Below are positions 1 to 11,113 of a stretch of DNA of 37,382 nt, in pieces. The stretch comes from JBBRLA01 sp038231615 (lineage in GTDB: Bacteria; Myxococcota_A; Polyangia; Palsa-1104; JAEUJZ01): contig JBBRLA010000004.1 of NCBI GenBank assembly GCA_038231615.1, positions 1-37,382 of the forward strand, read 5' to 3'. Each line of letters starts with the position of its first letter. The first letter of the stretch is position 1. The notes beneath the pieces are model-generated. The model was given only the letters and a program-made list of their open reading frames with translations, did no database searches and was not told the origin of the DNA. The translations under genes were made by a program, and so were the position numbers.

Positions 1-1
1 C

Positions 2-307
2 CTGGACCAGCTTCAGAGCCAGGGCTTGCAGGTGGGCCTGATCTCCCATGTCCAGGACCTGGCCGATCGCATCGCCCACCGGGTGCAGGTGCGCAAGCAG
101 GGGGTCGGTCACAGCGCCGTGACCACCGAGGGCTTCGAGCCGCTGCTCAGGGAGCAACCCCCGGTCAGCCAGACGATCCGGGGCCGGGCCGCCGATCATG
201 CCCTCCCCGCGGTGGTTTTCGCCCCCTCCGGTTTCTCACTTCAGGTACAGGACGCCCCGGTTGCGCCCGCCGTCCGGTCGCGACCTGCTCGCCGCCGGGC
301 CAAATGA
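2..307 (+). CDS. sbcC: SbcC-like exonuclease subunit, C-terminal end (partial)
   Basis: This is the 3' end of a gene that begins outside the window; the frame is open from base 2. The first residues read LDQLQSQGLQVGLISHVQDL, matching the end of the SbcC/Rad50-type ATPase head, where the D-loop region is followed by the conserved ISH (H-loop) and a short basic strand. In the family SbcC pairs with the SbcD nuclease to cleave DNA hairpins and ends. After the usual end of the family (around the GHSAV stretch) there is an extra tail of about 60 residues rich in Pro, Ala and Arg, which is unusual. Identification rests on roughly 40 residues, so a related SMC-type ATPase is possible. Confidence 0.65.
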   Translation: MDQLQSQGLQVGLISHVQDLADRIAHRVQVRKQGVGHSAVTTEGFEPLLREQPPVSQTIRGRAADHALPAVVFAPSGFSLQVQDAPVAPAVRSRPARRRAK

Positions 308-344
308 TCTTGCCTTTTTCCATGGAGCCGACTAGTCAAACCTC

Positions 345-2312
345 ATGAGCACCGAACCCGCCAAAGACCCGGAGCAGCACAACTTCGCCACCGAAGTCCA
401 GCAGCTCCTCAACCTGATGATTCACTCGCTTTACAGCAAGCGCGAGGTCTTTCTCCGCGAGTTGCTGTCCAACGCCTCCGACGCCCTGGACACGGCGCGG
501 TTCTTGGCCTTGACGAACCCCGAGCTGCGCGCTTCCGGCGAGGACCCGGCCATCGTCCTGATCGTCGACAAGGACGCCCGCACCATCAGCATAGCCGACA
601 ACGGCATCGGGATGACCCGGGAGCAGGTCATCAGCAACATCGGCACCATCGCCCGATCCGGCTCCGGCCTGCTTCTGAAGAAGATGCGCGAAGAGGGCAA
701 GGACAAGGGCGGGGACAAGGGCAGCCCCCTCGATCTCATCGGTCAGTTCGGCGTGGGTTTCTATTCCGCCTTCATGGTCTCAGACCGGGTGGACCTGGTC
801 ACCCTTTCCGCCGAGCCCGGCGCCGAGGCCGTGGCCTGGCACTCCGAAGGCGGCGGCACCTACACCCTTTCACCCGGCCACCGCAGCCACGCCGGCACCA
901 CCGTCACCCTGCACCTGAAAGAGGACGCCGGCGAGTTCCTGGAAGATTGGCGCGTCGAGCAGATCGTCAAGGAATACTCCAACTACGTGAAGTGGCCCAT
1001 CCGGCACAAGGGCAAGGCCCTGAATCAGAGCATCGCCCTGTGGGCCAAGCGGCCGGCGGACGTGACCGAGGACGAATACCAGAACTTCTACCAGGAGCTG
1101 ATGGGCGGCTTCGTGGACGACAAGCCCCTTTCGCGTATGCACCTGTCCATGGACGCGCCCTACCAGTTCCAGGCCATCGTTTATGTTCCCGGGCACGCCC
1201 CCTATGACTTCCTCGGGGACCAGAACAAGCGCCGCGGCATGCAGCTTTACGTGCGCCGGGTATTCATCCTGGACCACGCCGAGGAACTCTTGCCGCCCTA
1301 CCTGCGCTTCCTCCGGGGCGTGGTGGACTCGGACGACCTGCCCCTCAACGTGTCGCGGGAGATCCTGCAGAAGAACCAGGTCATCGAGACCATCCAGAAG
1401 CAGATCGTCAAAAAGGGCCTAGAGGAACTCAAGCGGCTGAAGGAGGGCAAGCCCGAGGAATACCGTACCTTCTGGGATGAGTTTGGCTCGATCCTCAAGG
1501 AGGGGGTATACTTGGATGCGCACAACCGCGACAAGATCGCCGAACTCCTCTTGCTGTCCTCGCTCAAGACCCCGGCCGACAAGCGGATCGCCCTGGCGGA
1601 ATACGTCCAAACCATGCCCGAAGGGCAGGAGGACCTGTATTACATCACCGGCCCGTCCCGGGAGGCGGTCGAGGAAAGCCCGCACCTGGAGTCCCTGCGC
1701 AAGCTGGGCGTGGACGTGCTCCTGCTGATCGATCCAATCGACGAGTGGGTGGTCCAGGGGCTGACCGAATTTTCCGGGAAGAAGCTGCGCTCCATCACCA
1801 AGGGGGAGTTCGAGCCGCCTCAAATCAAAGGCGCCAAGGGCGCCGAGCCGGGTAAGGACGAGGAGAAGAAGACCCCCGAGCAGGAGGAGATGATGGGGGC
1901 CCTTATCGCCCACCTGCGGGTGCGCTTCCAGGAGGCCGTCAAGGAGGTGCGCCTGTCGAACCGCCTGACAGAAAGCCCGAGCGTGCTGGTGGCCGGGGCG
2001 GGTGACATGGGGCGCAACCTGGAGCAGCTCCTCATGCGCGCCAATCGCAAGGTCCCCGAGGCCAAGCCGATCCTCGAGATCAACCCCGACAACGGCTTCG
2101 TGCGGGACCTGGCGCGGCTCCTCAAGGAGAACCCGCTCTCGGAGCCCATGGAGGCCTACAGCGATCTGCTGCTGGAACTGGCCTACCTGTCCCAGGGCAC
2201 CGTGCGCAAGCCGGCGCAGCTCGTCTCATCGATGAGCCGACTGCTCCAGCGTGATATTTACCGCGGCGCTTCCCGCGATGCGACCGAAAAGGGCGATCCG
2301 GCCAAGATCTGA
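345..2312 (+). CDS. htpG: Hsp90-family chaperone HtpG
   Basis: 655-residue homodimeric ATP-dependent cytosolic chaperone. The N-terminal GHKL ATPase is complete: catalytic Glu39 just before LLSNASDA (41-47), the nucleotide-binding DNGIGMT (85-91), and the lid glycine motif GQFGVGFY (133-140). The middle domain follows, with the usual SREILQKNQ region, then the C-terminal dimerisation domain. A charged Lys/Glu linker sits near residues 495-515, within the range seen in bacterial HtpG. The start is the ATG giving MSTEPAKDPE, in line with family starts; there is no clear Shine-Dalgarno. It stands alone, with a strong hairpin 56 bases past the stop. Confidence 0.97.
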   Translation: MSTEPAKDPEQHNFATEVQQLLNLMIHSLYSKREVFLRELLSNASDALDTARFLALTNPELRASGEDPAIVLIVDKDARTISIADNGIGMTREQVISNIGTIARSGSGLLLKKMREEGKDKGGDKGSPLDLIGQFGVGFYSAFMVSDRVDLVTLSAEPGAEAVAWHSEGGGTYTLSPGHRSHAGTTVTLHLKEDAGEFLEDWRVEQIVKEYSNYVKWPIRHKGKALNQSIALWAKRPADVTEDEYQNFYQELMGGFVDDKPLSRMHLSMDAPYQFQAIVYVPGHAPYDFLGDQNKRRGMQLYVRRVFILDHAEELLPPYLRFLRGVVDSDDLPLNVSREILQKNQVIETIQKQIVKKGLEELKRLKEGKPEEYRTFWDEFGSILKEGVYLDAHNRDKIAELLLLSSLKTPADKRIALAEYVQTMPEGQEDLYYITGPSREAVEESPHLESLRKLGVDVLLLIDPIDEWVVQGLTEFSGKKLRSITKGEFEPPQIKGAKGAEPGKDEEKKTPEQEEMMGALIAHLRVRFQEAVKEVRLSNRLTESPSVLVAGAGDMGRNLEQLLMRANRKVPEAKPILEINPDNGFVRDLARLLKENPLSEPMEAYSDLLLELAYLSQGTVRKPAQLVSSMSRLLQRDIYRGASRDATEKGDPAKI

Positions 2313-2367
2313 TCGGGTTGCCTGCCTCATCCGGTTTTTTTCTGCCCTGACATCCTTCTTGCCCGGG

Positions 2368-2392
2368 GTCTTGTCGCGCCTTGCGACAAGAC
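2368..2392 (+). terminator. Perfect 10-bp hairpin downstream of htpG
   Basis: Arms 2368-2377 (GTCTTGTCGC) and 2383-2392 (GCGACAAGAC) are exact reverse complements around a 5-base loop. It lies 56 bases after the htpG stop and well before the next gene. No run of T follows, so it may be a factor-assisted terminator or an mRNA 3' stabiliser rather than a classical intrinsic terminator. Confidence 0.5.
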
Positions 2393-2588
2393 TCGCTTTC
2401 CGTCGCCATTTCACCTATCTGGAGGCCGACGTCCACCCTCATCGGCCCGGTACGACCCGCCGCCAGCCGATGGAGACGATGTAAAAGATATGCGCACCTC
2501 ACCCTGATTGAGGTATAGGGCTTGTACGACCAATGCGGAATTGTCACAAAGTGTTTTCGGAAAACTTAGCTGCACGGAGGCAACCCTC

Positions 2589-3665
2589 ATGATCGCGCGT
2601 GCCACGGCCGTCTCCTGTCTGGTGGCCCTGTCCGTCGCCCCCAGCACAGGCTGTAACCCTTATGATCGGCACCAGGGCGAGTACCTGGCCGGGTCGGTGG
2701 ACCCGGCGAAGTTCCCCAAGGACTACCTGGGGCAGGGAGGCAAGGGCAACAAACCGGGCGGCGGACTCTTCGTGCCCATCAGTGCGTCAGTGAAGGGGGC
2801 CCCGGTCTCCTACTACATGTTCGGCCTGTCGGCGGCGCAGGCCGGGGCCGCCGATCCGCTGGATGTCGCCACGCTGGCGCCGGCCATTGGCTACGTCTTC
2901 GACCCGCCATCGGCCACCAGCGCCATTCCCAAGCAAGGCAAGTGCGCCGCGCCGGCCGACTACAAGTTTGACCCGCAGCGGGACGCCGTGCATTTCGACC
3001 AGCAGAACAACCTTTTCACCGACCTGCCCGATGACACCGGCGCCTACGTGCCCATCATCGCCCAGAGCACGGTGACCTCCGGCGGCGAGCCGTGCCAGGA
3101 CATCAAGAGCGAGGCCACCTTGCTGTCCCGCAAGGACGTGATGGTCAAGTCCATGGCAGCGGACCCGACGATCCCCATGTCGATGGCGCAGGGCATCGCC
3201 GACACCCCGCCCAAGTTTCTCGCCTGGCCCATCATCGACCCGGCGGCCCGGGTGCTTTCGCCTACCGACGATCCCGGCAATCCACCGCTGGACGCCACCC
3301 AGATCCAGCATTGGGGCTTCTACCAGCAGTACCTGCTGGCCTACCTGGACGGGGGCTACATTCCCACCAAGCCCGACGCCAAAATGAACCTGAAGTTTGT
3401 CGCCCAGAACCTGTACTTCCCCGACACGGTGACCGTCACCGACATGATGGGGGTGAAGTCCGCCGGCCCGGGCGCCGTGGGCACCAACAACGACATCCTG
3501 GATGCGGCGCGTGCGGACGCGGGCTACTCGCCGCTGTGCCAGGTCGCAAGTTACACGCCGAAGATGGGCGCCAACATGCTGCCGATCCTGGCCAACGACG
3601 TGGCGCAGATCGACATGGCGACCGTCAAATCCGGCAACCTGATCTATTGCCTGCAGCTGCAGTAA
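2589..3665 (+). CDS. Secreted lipoprotein, first gene of TonB-receptor set
   Basis: 358 residues, family not recognised. I chose ATG 2589 because a GGAGG (2576-2580) sits 8 bases upstream and the protein then begins with a signal peptide, MIARATAVSCLVALSVAPSTG, followed by Cys; an in-frame ATG at 2508 would place 27 unlikely residues in front. The lipobox (STGC) is loose. The mature part has several Cys that could form disulphides and no visible enzymatic motif. The TonB-dependent receptor gene starts 15 bases after the stop, so the two are probably co-transcribed, and this protein may be a surface or periplasmic partner of the receptor (inference). Confidence 0.8.
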   Translation: MIARATAVSCLVALSVAPSTGCNPYDRHQGEYLAGSVDPAKFPKDYLGQGGKGNKPGGGLFVPISASVKGAPVSYYMFGLSAAQAGAADPLDVATLAPAIGYVFDPPSATSAIPKQGKCAAPADYKFDPQRDAVHFDQQNNLFTDLPDDTGAYVPIIAQSTVTSGGEPCQDIKSEATLLSRKDVMVKSMAADPTIPMSMAQGIADTPPKFLAWPIIDPAARVLSPTDDPGNPPLDATQIQHWGFYQQYLLAYLDGGYIPTKPDAKMNLKFVAQNLYFPDTVTVTDMMGVKSAGPGAVGTNNDILDAARADAGYSPLCQVASYTPKMGANMLPILANDVAQIDMATVKSGNLIYCLQLQ

Positions 3666-3680
3666 GCGAGGGAACGACCA

Positions 3681-6614
3681 ATGAGGAACTTGAGCCGAGT
3701 CTGCTGCAAGCTTGCGTTGCTCAGCCTGCCCATCCTGGGCGGGATCTCCGTCCTGTTGCCGAACCCGGCGTATGCCATCGGCGAACAGAACGGACGGGTG
3801 GAGGGCATCATCACCGATGCCCAGAGCGGCGTGGCCGTTCCCGGGGCGACCGTGAAGATCACCTCCAAGTCGCTGATCGGCGGTCCCAAGACCGTCAACA
3901 CCGACGACAACGGGCGCTACGAGTTTGTCGAATTGCCCCCGGGAAGCTACGACCTGGAAGTCAGCTATGAAGGGGTCAAGCCCATGCGGCGGCGCTTCGT
4001 CGCCCGCCAGGGCCAGGCGGTGCCGCTGAACATCAAGTGGTCCGTCGAGATGGCCCAGCAAGAGACCACGGTGGTCGTCGAGGAGCGGCACATCACCAAC
4101 CCCGACTCCACCCAGACCGGCACCGTGCTCACCCTGGACAGCGAGTCCAAGGTGGCCTCGGGGCGCCGCTACCAGGACATCGTCCAGCAGGTCGCCGGCG
4201 TCAGCGGCGAGTCGGGACAGGGCAACCCCAACATCAAGGGCGCCACCCTTTTGCACAACCGCTACCTGGTGGACGGCCTCGACATCACCGACCCGGTCAC
4301 CAACACCTTCTCCGCCAACATCAACTTCGACTCGATTGCCTCGGTCGAGGTGCTCACCGGCGGCATGGAGGCGCAGTACAACTCCCTGGGCGGCATCATC
4401 AACCTGATCACCAACGCCGGTGGCAACGACTGGCACTTTGACACCTCGTTCTACATCAACAACCAGAAACTCTCGCAGCCCCGGCAGTTCGGGGCGAACC
4501 TGTACAACAACGCCCGGCTCTTCTCCAAGCTGCAGCCCGGACCGACCCAGGCCTACCTGGCCAACCTGAACTTCGGCGGGCCGCTGGTCAAGAACAAGCT
4601 GTGGGTCAACATCTCGTTCGAGTACAACTACCGCGAGACCTCGATCCCGGCAGGGCCGCCGCTGAACCTGCAGCACCCCTCGGAGCTCAACCACCGGTTC
4701 CTCATCCGCGGCAAGCTGACCTACGCCCCCAGCGACAAGCACCGCATCACCCTCTCGCTCTCCGCCGACCCGGCCTACTTCAGCAACGTCGACCAGTTCA
4801 ACGGCGAGCTGGCCATTGCCGAGGACTACCAGAAGCAAGGCGGCGTGTTCGGGATCTTGCAGTGGGATTATTTCCACTCGAAGAACGTGAACACCAACAT
4901 CCAGGCCGGCTTCCAGTGGAGCACCATCGACTTCGGGCCGCAGGGCTACTTCGCCAGCATCGATACCTCGGGCTACGCGGGCAACTCGCTCTACAACAAG
5001 AACCCGGCCAACCTGAACTACTCCGTCCTGCAGGCGCAGCACAACAACGCCGACGACGGCACCTCGTGGTACCAGGGCGCCGCGATCCAGGTCGACACCC
5101 GCTACACGGCCCAGTTTGACCCGTCGATCTCGGTGCGCGGCAGAGCGGCCGGCTACCACGACGCCAAGTTCGGCATCCAGTCGCGCTTCATCTACCACAT
5201 CAACGAAGTCCAGACCCTGGGCAGCGACTTCCCCGCGGTGAACGGCGCGAGCGTGGTGCCGGATCCCCTGAACCCGGGGCAGTTCGCCCCCGGAGGCAGC
5301 GTCTATACCGACACCGGCAGCGGCAACAACGGCGAAGCCGGCCTGTGCAACCAGAAGACCGGCAGCGGCTGTTTCCAGCGCACCGACACCCCCAACTACT
5401 CGCTGCACCAGCAGGGCTTCGGCATCGGCGCCTTCGCTCAGGACAAGTGGCGGCCGGTGAGCTGGCTCTTGATCCTGCCCGGCCTCCGCGTCGACTACGG
5501 GCAAAGCTGGAACAGCCGCGGCGAGGTGGTCTCCCACCTTTTGGGCTTCGGGCCGCGCCTGGGCTTCATCCTCGACCTCACCCGCGACCAGAAGACCATC
5601 TTCTCGGCCTTCTATGGACGCTCCAACGAGACCCTCTCGCTTCTGGCGGCCAGCGGCGCGGACATCACCGGCACCTCGGTGGTCAACCAGTGGAACCAGA
5701 GCACCAAGACCTTCGACAAGTCCTTCACCACCGGCGGGGCCGGGGGCTACCGCCTGGACCCGGGCAACTACACGCCGCCCCACGCCGACGAGGTCACCGC
5801 CAGCTTGCGCCGCGAGGGCTTCGCCAACTCGGTCGTCACGGTGGACTATACCTACAAGCATTTCCAGAACATCTGGGACACCGTCGAGATCAATCAGATC
5901 TGGGACCCCACGGGGACCCGGGTGGTTGGCTACGCCAACAAAACGCCCCAGCAGGTCTTGCTTTATACCACGCCGGACGCCAACCAGCGCACCTATCAGG
6001 GCGTCGACTTCATCCTGGAGTCCGCCCCAGGCAGGAACTTCGACATCCTGGCGTCCTATACCCTGTCCTGGCTCTACGGATCTGGGGCCGAGCAGCTGGG
6101 TCAACTCACCGGCGTGACCGCGTCGCAGTTCTACAACCCGCGGCAGTACCAGCAGTACGACGGCTTCCTGCCGGAGGACCACCGCCACCAGATCAAGGTG
6201 CGCGGCTCCTATAGCTGGCAGGGGCTGACCGGCGGCTTCAACTTCGGCTGGCTCTCCGGCGGTGTCGAGACCAAGAGCTTCTTCAACCAGACCGACGGCG
6301 GCTACACCGTGCGCCGCTCGCCCCAGGGCACCGAGCCCACCAAGGGCAATGACGTGACCCAGATCGCCGAGTTCCGCACCCCGGACTTGATCACCATGGA
6401 CCTGCGGCTCCAGTTCGACTTCCATTCTCTCATCCGTCAGCACCTCAGCCTGATCGCGGACCTTTTCAACGTCTTCAACCTGTCTTCCGCGACCAACAGC
6501 GGCGGCACCGGCGGGACCCGGGCCGTGGAGAACCGCGACGTGCCGACGTACGGGACGATCAACGCACGGCAGACGCCGTTCCGGGCGCAGTTCGGCCTGC
6601 GCTACGTATACTAG
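3681..6614 (+). CDS. TonB-dependent outer-membrane receptor, Oar-like, with carboxypeptidase-regulatory domain
   Basis: 977 residues. The signal peptide ends at about residue 32 (AYA-IG). Residues about 37-120 form a carboxypeptidase-regulatory-like beta-sandwich (GIITDAQSGVAVPGATVKI). A plug domain follows, with LVDGLDITDPV and VEVLTGGMEAQYNSLGG before INLIT. The rest is a beta-barrel of alternating aromatic and polar residues, ending in FGLRYVY with a terminal aromatic as expected for outer-membrane barrels. The architecture resembles Oar of Myxococcus. The substrate is unknown; such receptors import siderophores, peptides or glycans using TonB energy. A purine-rich GAGGGA lies upstream of the ATG. 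Neighbours on both sides encode lipoproteins in the same direction. Confidence 0.93.
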   Translation: MRNLSRVCCKLALLSLPILGGISVLLPNPAYAIGEQNGRVEGIITDAQSGVAVPGATVKITSKSLIGGPKTVNTDDNGRYEFVELPPGSYDLEVSYEGVKPMRRRFVARQGQAVPLNIKWSVEMAQQETTVVVEERHITNPDSTQTGTVLTLDSESKVASGRRYQDIVQQVAGVSGESGQGNPNIKGATLLHNRYLVDGLDITDPVTNTFSANINFDSIASVEVLTGGMEAQYNSLGGIINLITNAGGNDWHFDTSFYINNQKLSQPRQFGANLYNNARLFSKLQPGPTQAYLANLNFGGPLVKNKLWVNISFEYNYRETSIPAGPPLNLQHPSELNHRFLIRGKLTYAPSDKHRITLSLSADPAYFSNVDQFNGELAIAEDYQKQGGVFGILQWDYFHSKNVNTNIQAGFQWSTIDFGPQGYFASIDTSGYAGNSLYNKNPANLNYSVLQAQHNNADDGTSWYQGAAIQVDTRYTAQFDPSISVRGRAAGYHDAKFGIQSRFIYHINEVQTLGSDFPAVNGASVVPDPLNPGQFAPGGSVYTDTGSGNNGEAGLCNQKTGSGCFQRTDTPNYSLHQQGFGIGAFAQDKWRPVSWLLILPGLRVDYGQSWNSRGEVVSHLLGFGPRLGFILDLTRDQKTIFSAFYGRSNETLSLLAASGADITGTSVVNQWNQSTKTFDKSFTTGGAGGYRLDPGNYTPPHADEVTASLRREGFANSVVTVDYTYKHFQNIWDTVEINQIWDPTGTRVVGYANKTPQQVLLYTTPDANQRTYQGVDFILESAPGRNFDILASYTLSWLYGSGAEQLGQLTGVTASQFYNPRQYQQYDGFLPEDHRHQIKVRGSYSWQGLTGGFNFGWLSGGVETKSFFNQTDGGYTVRRSPQGTEPTKGNDVTQIAEFRTPDLITMDLRLQFDFHSLIRQHLSLIADLFNVFNLSSATNSGGTGGTRAVENRDVPTYGTINARQTPFRAQFGLRYVY

Positions 6615-6656
6615 GGTCAACCCATGAAGTGGCTTAGAATGAATGAGGTCAAACCC

Positions 6657-7982
6657 ATGAGGTATCTGAAGTTCTCGTTGATGTTGATCTCGCTTTTGGC
6701 CGCAGCCGGGTGCAACAACGAGCAGACGTGCAACACCAGCGCGGACTGCATGGCGGGGTCGACCTGCGCGCCACAGATCCACATTTGCGTCGCCAACCCC
6801 ACCGCCGACCTGTTCACCGGCCCGGACATGAGCGTCCCCCCGCCGCCGCCGGACCTTTTGCCCGGCCCCGACTTGGCGATGGCGCCCCCGGACATGGCCC
6901 CGGCGGCCCACTTTACCACCGGCATGACCGCCGGCGGCACCCTGGGCGGCGCCCTGGCCGGCCCGAGCGGCGTGTGTTACGGCGGCGGCACTCTCTACGT
7001 CGCCGACACCGGCAACCACCGGGTGCTGGTCTACAAGATGGTCGCCGACAAGGCCCTGCCGGTCGGGGCCATTGGGCAGCCCAACCTTATGCCCAACAAG
7101 ACTGCCGCGCCCGCGTCGGCCACGACGCTGAACAAGCCGGTGGGTGTGTGGTGTGACGACACCTCCCTTTTGGTGGCCGACTCGGGGAACAACCGGGTGC
7201 TTTACTACGCCAGCAACCCCACCACGAACAGCGCCGCGGACGGGGTGGTGGGACAGCCCGACTTTACCAAGGCGGACGTGAACCGCGCGGGCAATCCGGA
7301 CGCCACCGGATTGAACAACCCGCGCAGCGCCTTCTGGGATGGGGCCCGGATCTACATCGCCGATGCCAACAACTTTCGGGTGGTGGGCTACCCGGCTGTG
7401 ACCAAGGACACGCTGAAAAAGCTGTCTACGGCAAGCGCCGACGTGGTGCTGGGTCAGGCCGTGCTGACCACACGCTCCAAGCCGACGGCGGGGGCCCCCG
7501 ACGTCATCTCCTACCCGGTGGCAGTGTCCGTCTGGAACGGGCGGATGGCGGTGGTGGACGAAGACTTCCATCGGGTGCTCTTCTACCCGGTGCCGGGCAT
7601 GTTCACCCCGGGCACCGCGCTTTCGGCGGATGCCGTCATCGGGCAGATGAGCTTGCAGGGCGCGGGCAACGGGTTCGACGCGGCCAGCCTGGATACCCCG
7701 GTGGCGATCTCGCTGGCCAACGGGGAGTTCTTCGTGGCCGAGCAGGTGAACAACCGAGTGGGGGTCTTCGAGGTCCCGGTGCCCCTCGCGGGGACCCTGG
7801 GGGTCAAGGCCAAGTCGGAGGTCGGGCAGCCGGGCTTTTCCGCGCCGAAGGTCCCGGCATTGAGCGGCCCGGGGGACCTGAACAAGCCGGGCGGGTTGAC
7901 GCTGGCCAACGCGAACGGCATCAACTGGCTGGTGGTTGCCGACACCGGGAACAACCGGGTACAACTCTTCCACGGCCAATAG
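6657..7982 (+). CDS. NHL-repeat beta-propeller lipoprotein
   Basis: 441 residues from ATG 6657, chosen because TGAGGT (6644-6649) lies 7 bases upstream and the product starts with a signal peptide, MRYLKFSLMLISLLAAAG, followed by Cys. An in-frame ATG at 6624 would add 11 residues. After the lipid-anchor Cys there is a short Cys-rich segment (CNNEQTC...DC...STC) and a Pro/Asp-rich linker, then a propeller with at least six repeats of the form VADTGNHRVLVY, VADSGNNRVLYY, IADANNFRVVGY, VAEQVNNRVGVF and VADTGNNRVQLF. NHL propellers bind proteins or ligands and are rarely enzymes. It follows the TonB receptor by about 40 bases and is probably surface-exposed or periplasmic. Confidence 0.88.
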   Translation: MRYLKFSLMLISLLAAAGCNNEQTCNTSADCMAGSTCAPQIHICVANPTADLFTGPDMSVPPPPPDLLPGPDLAMAPPDMAPAAHFTTGMTAGGTLGGALAGPSGVCYGGGTLYVADTGNHRVLVYKMVADKALPVGAIGQPNLMPNKTAAPASATTLNKPVGVWCDDTSLLVADSGNNRVLYYASNPTTNSAADGVVGQPDFTKADVNRAGNPDATGLNNPRSAFWDGARIYIADANNFRVVGYPAVTKDTLKKLSTASADVVLGQAVLTTRSKPTAGAPDVISYPVAVSVWNGRMAVVDEDFHRVLFYPVPGMFTPGTALSADAVIGQMSLQGAGNGFDAASLDTPVAISLANGEFFVAEQVNNRVGVFEVPVPLAGTLGVKAKSEVGQPGFSAPKVPALSGPGDLNKPGGLTLANANGINWLVVADTGNNRVQLFHGQ

Positions 7983-8053
7983 TCGCTCCCGAGGGGTGCC
8001 CGCGCTCCATTTCCCCGTACTGCCTTGCCTGCCCTATACCTCGCACCTCGCAA

Positions 8054-8070
8054 GGGCCCTTTTCGGGCCC
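8054..8070 (+). terminator. GC-rich hairpin after the NHL gene
   Basis: GGGCCC (8054-8059), loop TTTTC, GGGCCC (8065-8070), between the NHL-propeller stop and the nitroreductase start. A 6-bp stem without a T-tract; it may end the upstream transcript. It lies just upstream of a possible -10 element. Confidence 0.3.
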
Positions 8071-8093
8071 GCATCATGCTACATACCCTGCGG

Positions 8094-8099
8094 TATCTA
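8094..8099 (+). promoter_or_regulatory. Possible -10 element for nitroreductase gene
   Basis: TATCTA 18 bases before ATG 8118. A Shine-Dalgarno lies between the two. No convincing -35 was seen, so this is weak. Confidence 0.25.
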
Positions 8100-8117
8100 A
8101 GCCTCCGGGAGAACACC

Positions 8118-8687
8118 ATGCCTCGCGTTCCCGCACACCCGATCGAACCGCTTTTCCTCCATCGCTGGTCCCCGCGCGCCATGTCTGGGGAGGCGATTGC
8201 CGAGGCCGACCTCTTGCGCCTTTTCGAGGCGGCCCGCTGGGCGCCGTCGTGCAACAACAGCCAGCCCTGGCGCTTCCTTTACGCCCGCGCCGGCACCCCG
8301 TCGTTCGCCACCTTCCTTGACCTGCTGGTCCCCGGCAACCAGGCCTGGTGCCAGCGGGCCGGGGCGCTCCTGTGCGTCGTTTCTAAAAACACCTTCGACA
8401 ACGGCACCGCCTCGCCCACCCCGGTCTTGGACACCGGCGCCGCGTGGGTCAGCCTGGCGCTGCAAGGCTCGACGCAGGGGCTGGTAGTCCATGGCATGGC
8501 GGGTTTTGACTACGACCGCGCCAAGACGGCCCTTCGCGTGCCAGAGGACCATTCGGTACACGCCATGGTCGCCGTGGGCCACCCCGGTCGCCGCGAGGAC
8601 CTGCCCCCGCACCTGCAAGGCCGCGAGGAGCCCAGCGACCGCAAGCCGGTCTCGTCTCTGATCTTCGAAGGCGGCTTTCCCGAATAG
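8118..8687 (+). CDS. Small nitroreductase-family flavoprotein
   Basis: 189 residues. ATG 8118 is preceded at 6 bases by GGGAG (8107-8111), and the product then starts as the family does, with HRWSPRAMSG followed by helix ADLLRLFEAARWAPSCNNSQ PW. The RWSPR and ARWAPS.NNSQPW elements form the FMN-binding N-terminus of NADH oxidase/nitroreductase proteins, and the GHPG segment near residue 160 matches the family end. Such enzymes use NAD(P)H and bound FMN to reduce nitro groups, quinones or other acceptors; the physiological substrate cannot be told. It is short but apparently complete. The molybdopterin enzyme gene follows in the same direction with its own likely promoter. Confidence 0.9.
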   Translation: MPRVPAHPIEPLFLHRWSPRAMSGEAIAEADLLRLFEAARWAPSCNNSQPWRFLYARAGTPSFATFLDLLVPGNQAWCQRAGALLCVVSKNTFDNGTASPTPVLDTGAAWVSLALQGSTQGLVVHGMAGFDYDRAKTALRVPEDHSVHAMVAVGHPGRREDLPPHLQGREEPSDRKPVSSLIFEGGFPE

Positions 8688-8702
8688 CGCCGGCTCCTAG
8701 GC

Positions 8703-8708
8703 TATCAT
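8703..8708 (+). promoter_or_regulatory. Possible -10 element for molybdopterin oxidoreductase gene
   Basis: TATCAT preceded by TAGGC, 28 bases upstream of ATG 8737. A GGAGG Shine-Dalgarno lies between it and the start. A matching -35 is not evident. Confidence 0.3.
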
Positions 8709-8736
8709 GTTGCCATAGCCAGCCAAGGAGGCCCCC

Positions 8737-10998
<2,262 letters not shown>

Positions 10999-11097
10999 CC
11001 GTGCCCCCGCGAAACACCGCAGTAAAGACATCCCGGCAAAGCTCCCTGAGCGCAAGCACGAGGTACATTCCCCGCGGCCCTCGACGCGCGTCTGTGG

Positions 11098-11103
11098 TAT
11101 CAT
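11098..11103 (+). promoter_or_regulatory. Extended -10 (TGG-TATCAT) for the solute-binding-protein gene
   Basis: TATCAT preceded by TGG gives an extended -10, with only 10 bases between it and ATG 11114. No Shine-Dalgarno precedes that ATG. The transcript would start at or within a few bases of the start codon, suggesting a leaderless or near-leaderless message. The intergenic region is 115 bp and contains nothing else obvious. Confidence 0.45.
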
Positions 11104-11113
11104 TTCCGTCCTG

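Noticed and set aside
2787..7979. A 1730-codon open frame on the reverse strand
   Set aside because: It lies antisense to three well-supported genes that share the same forward phase. In GC-rich DNA the opposite frame stays open by codon bias. The product is low-complexity in V, G, R and H with no family motifs.
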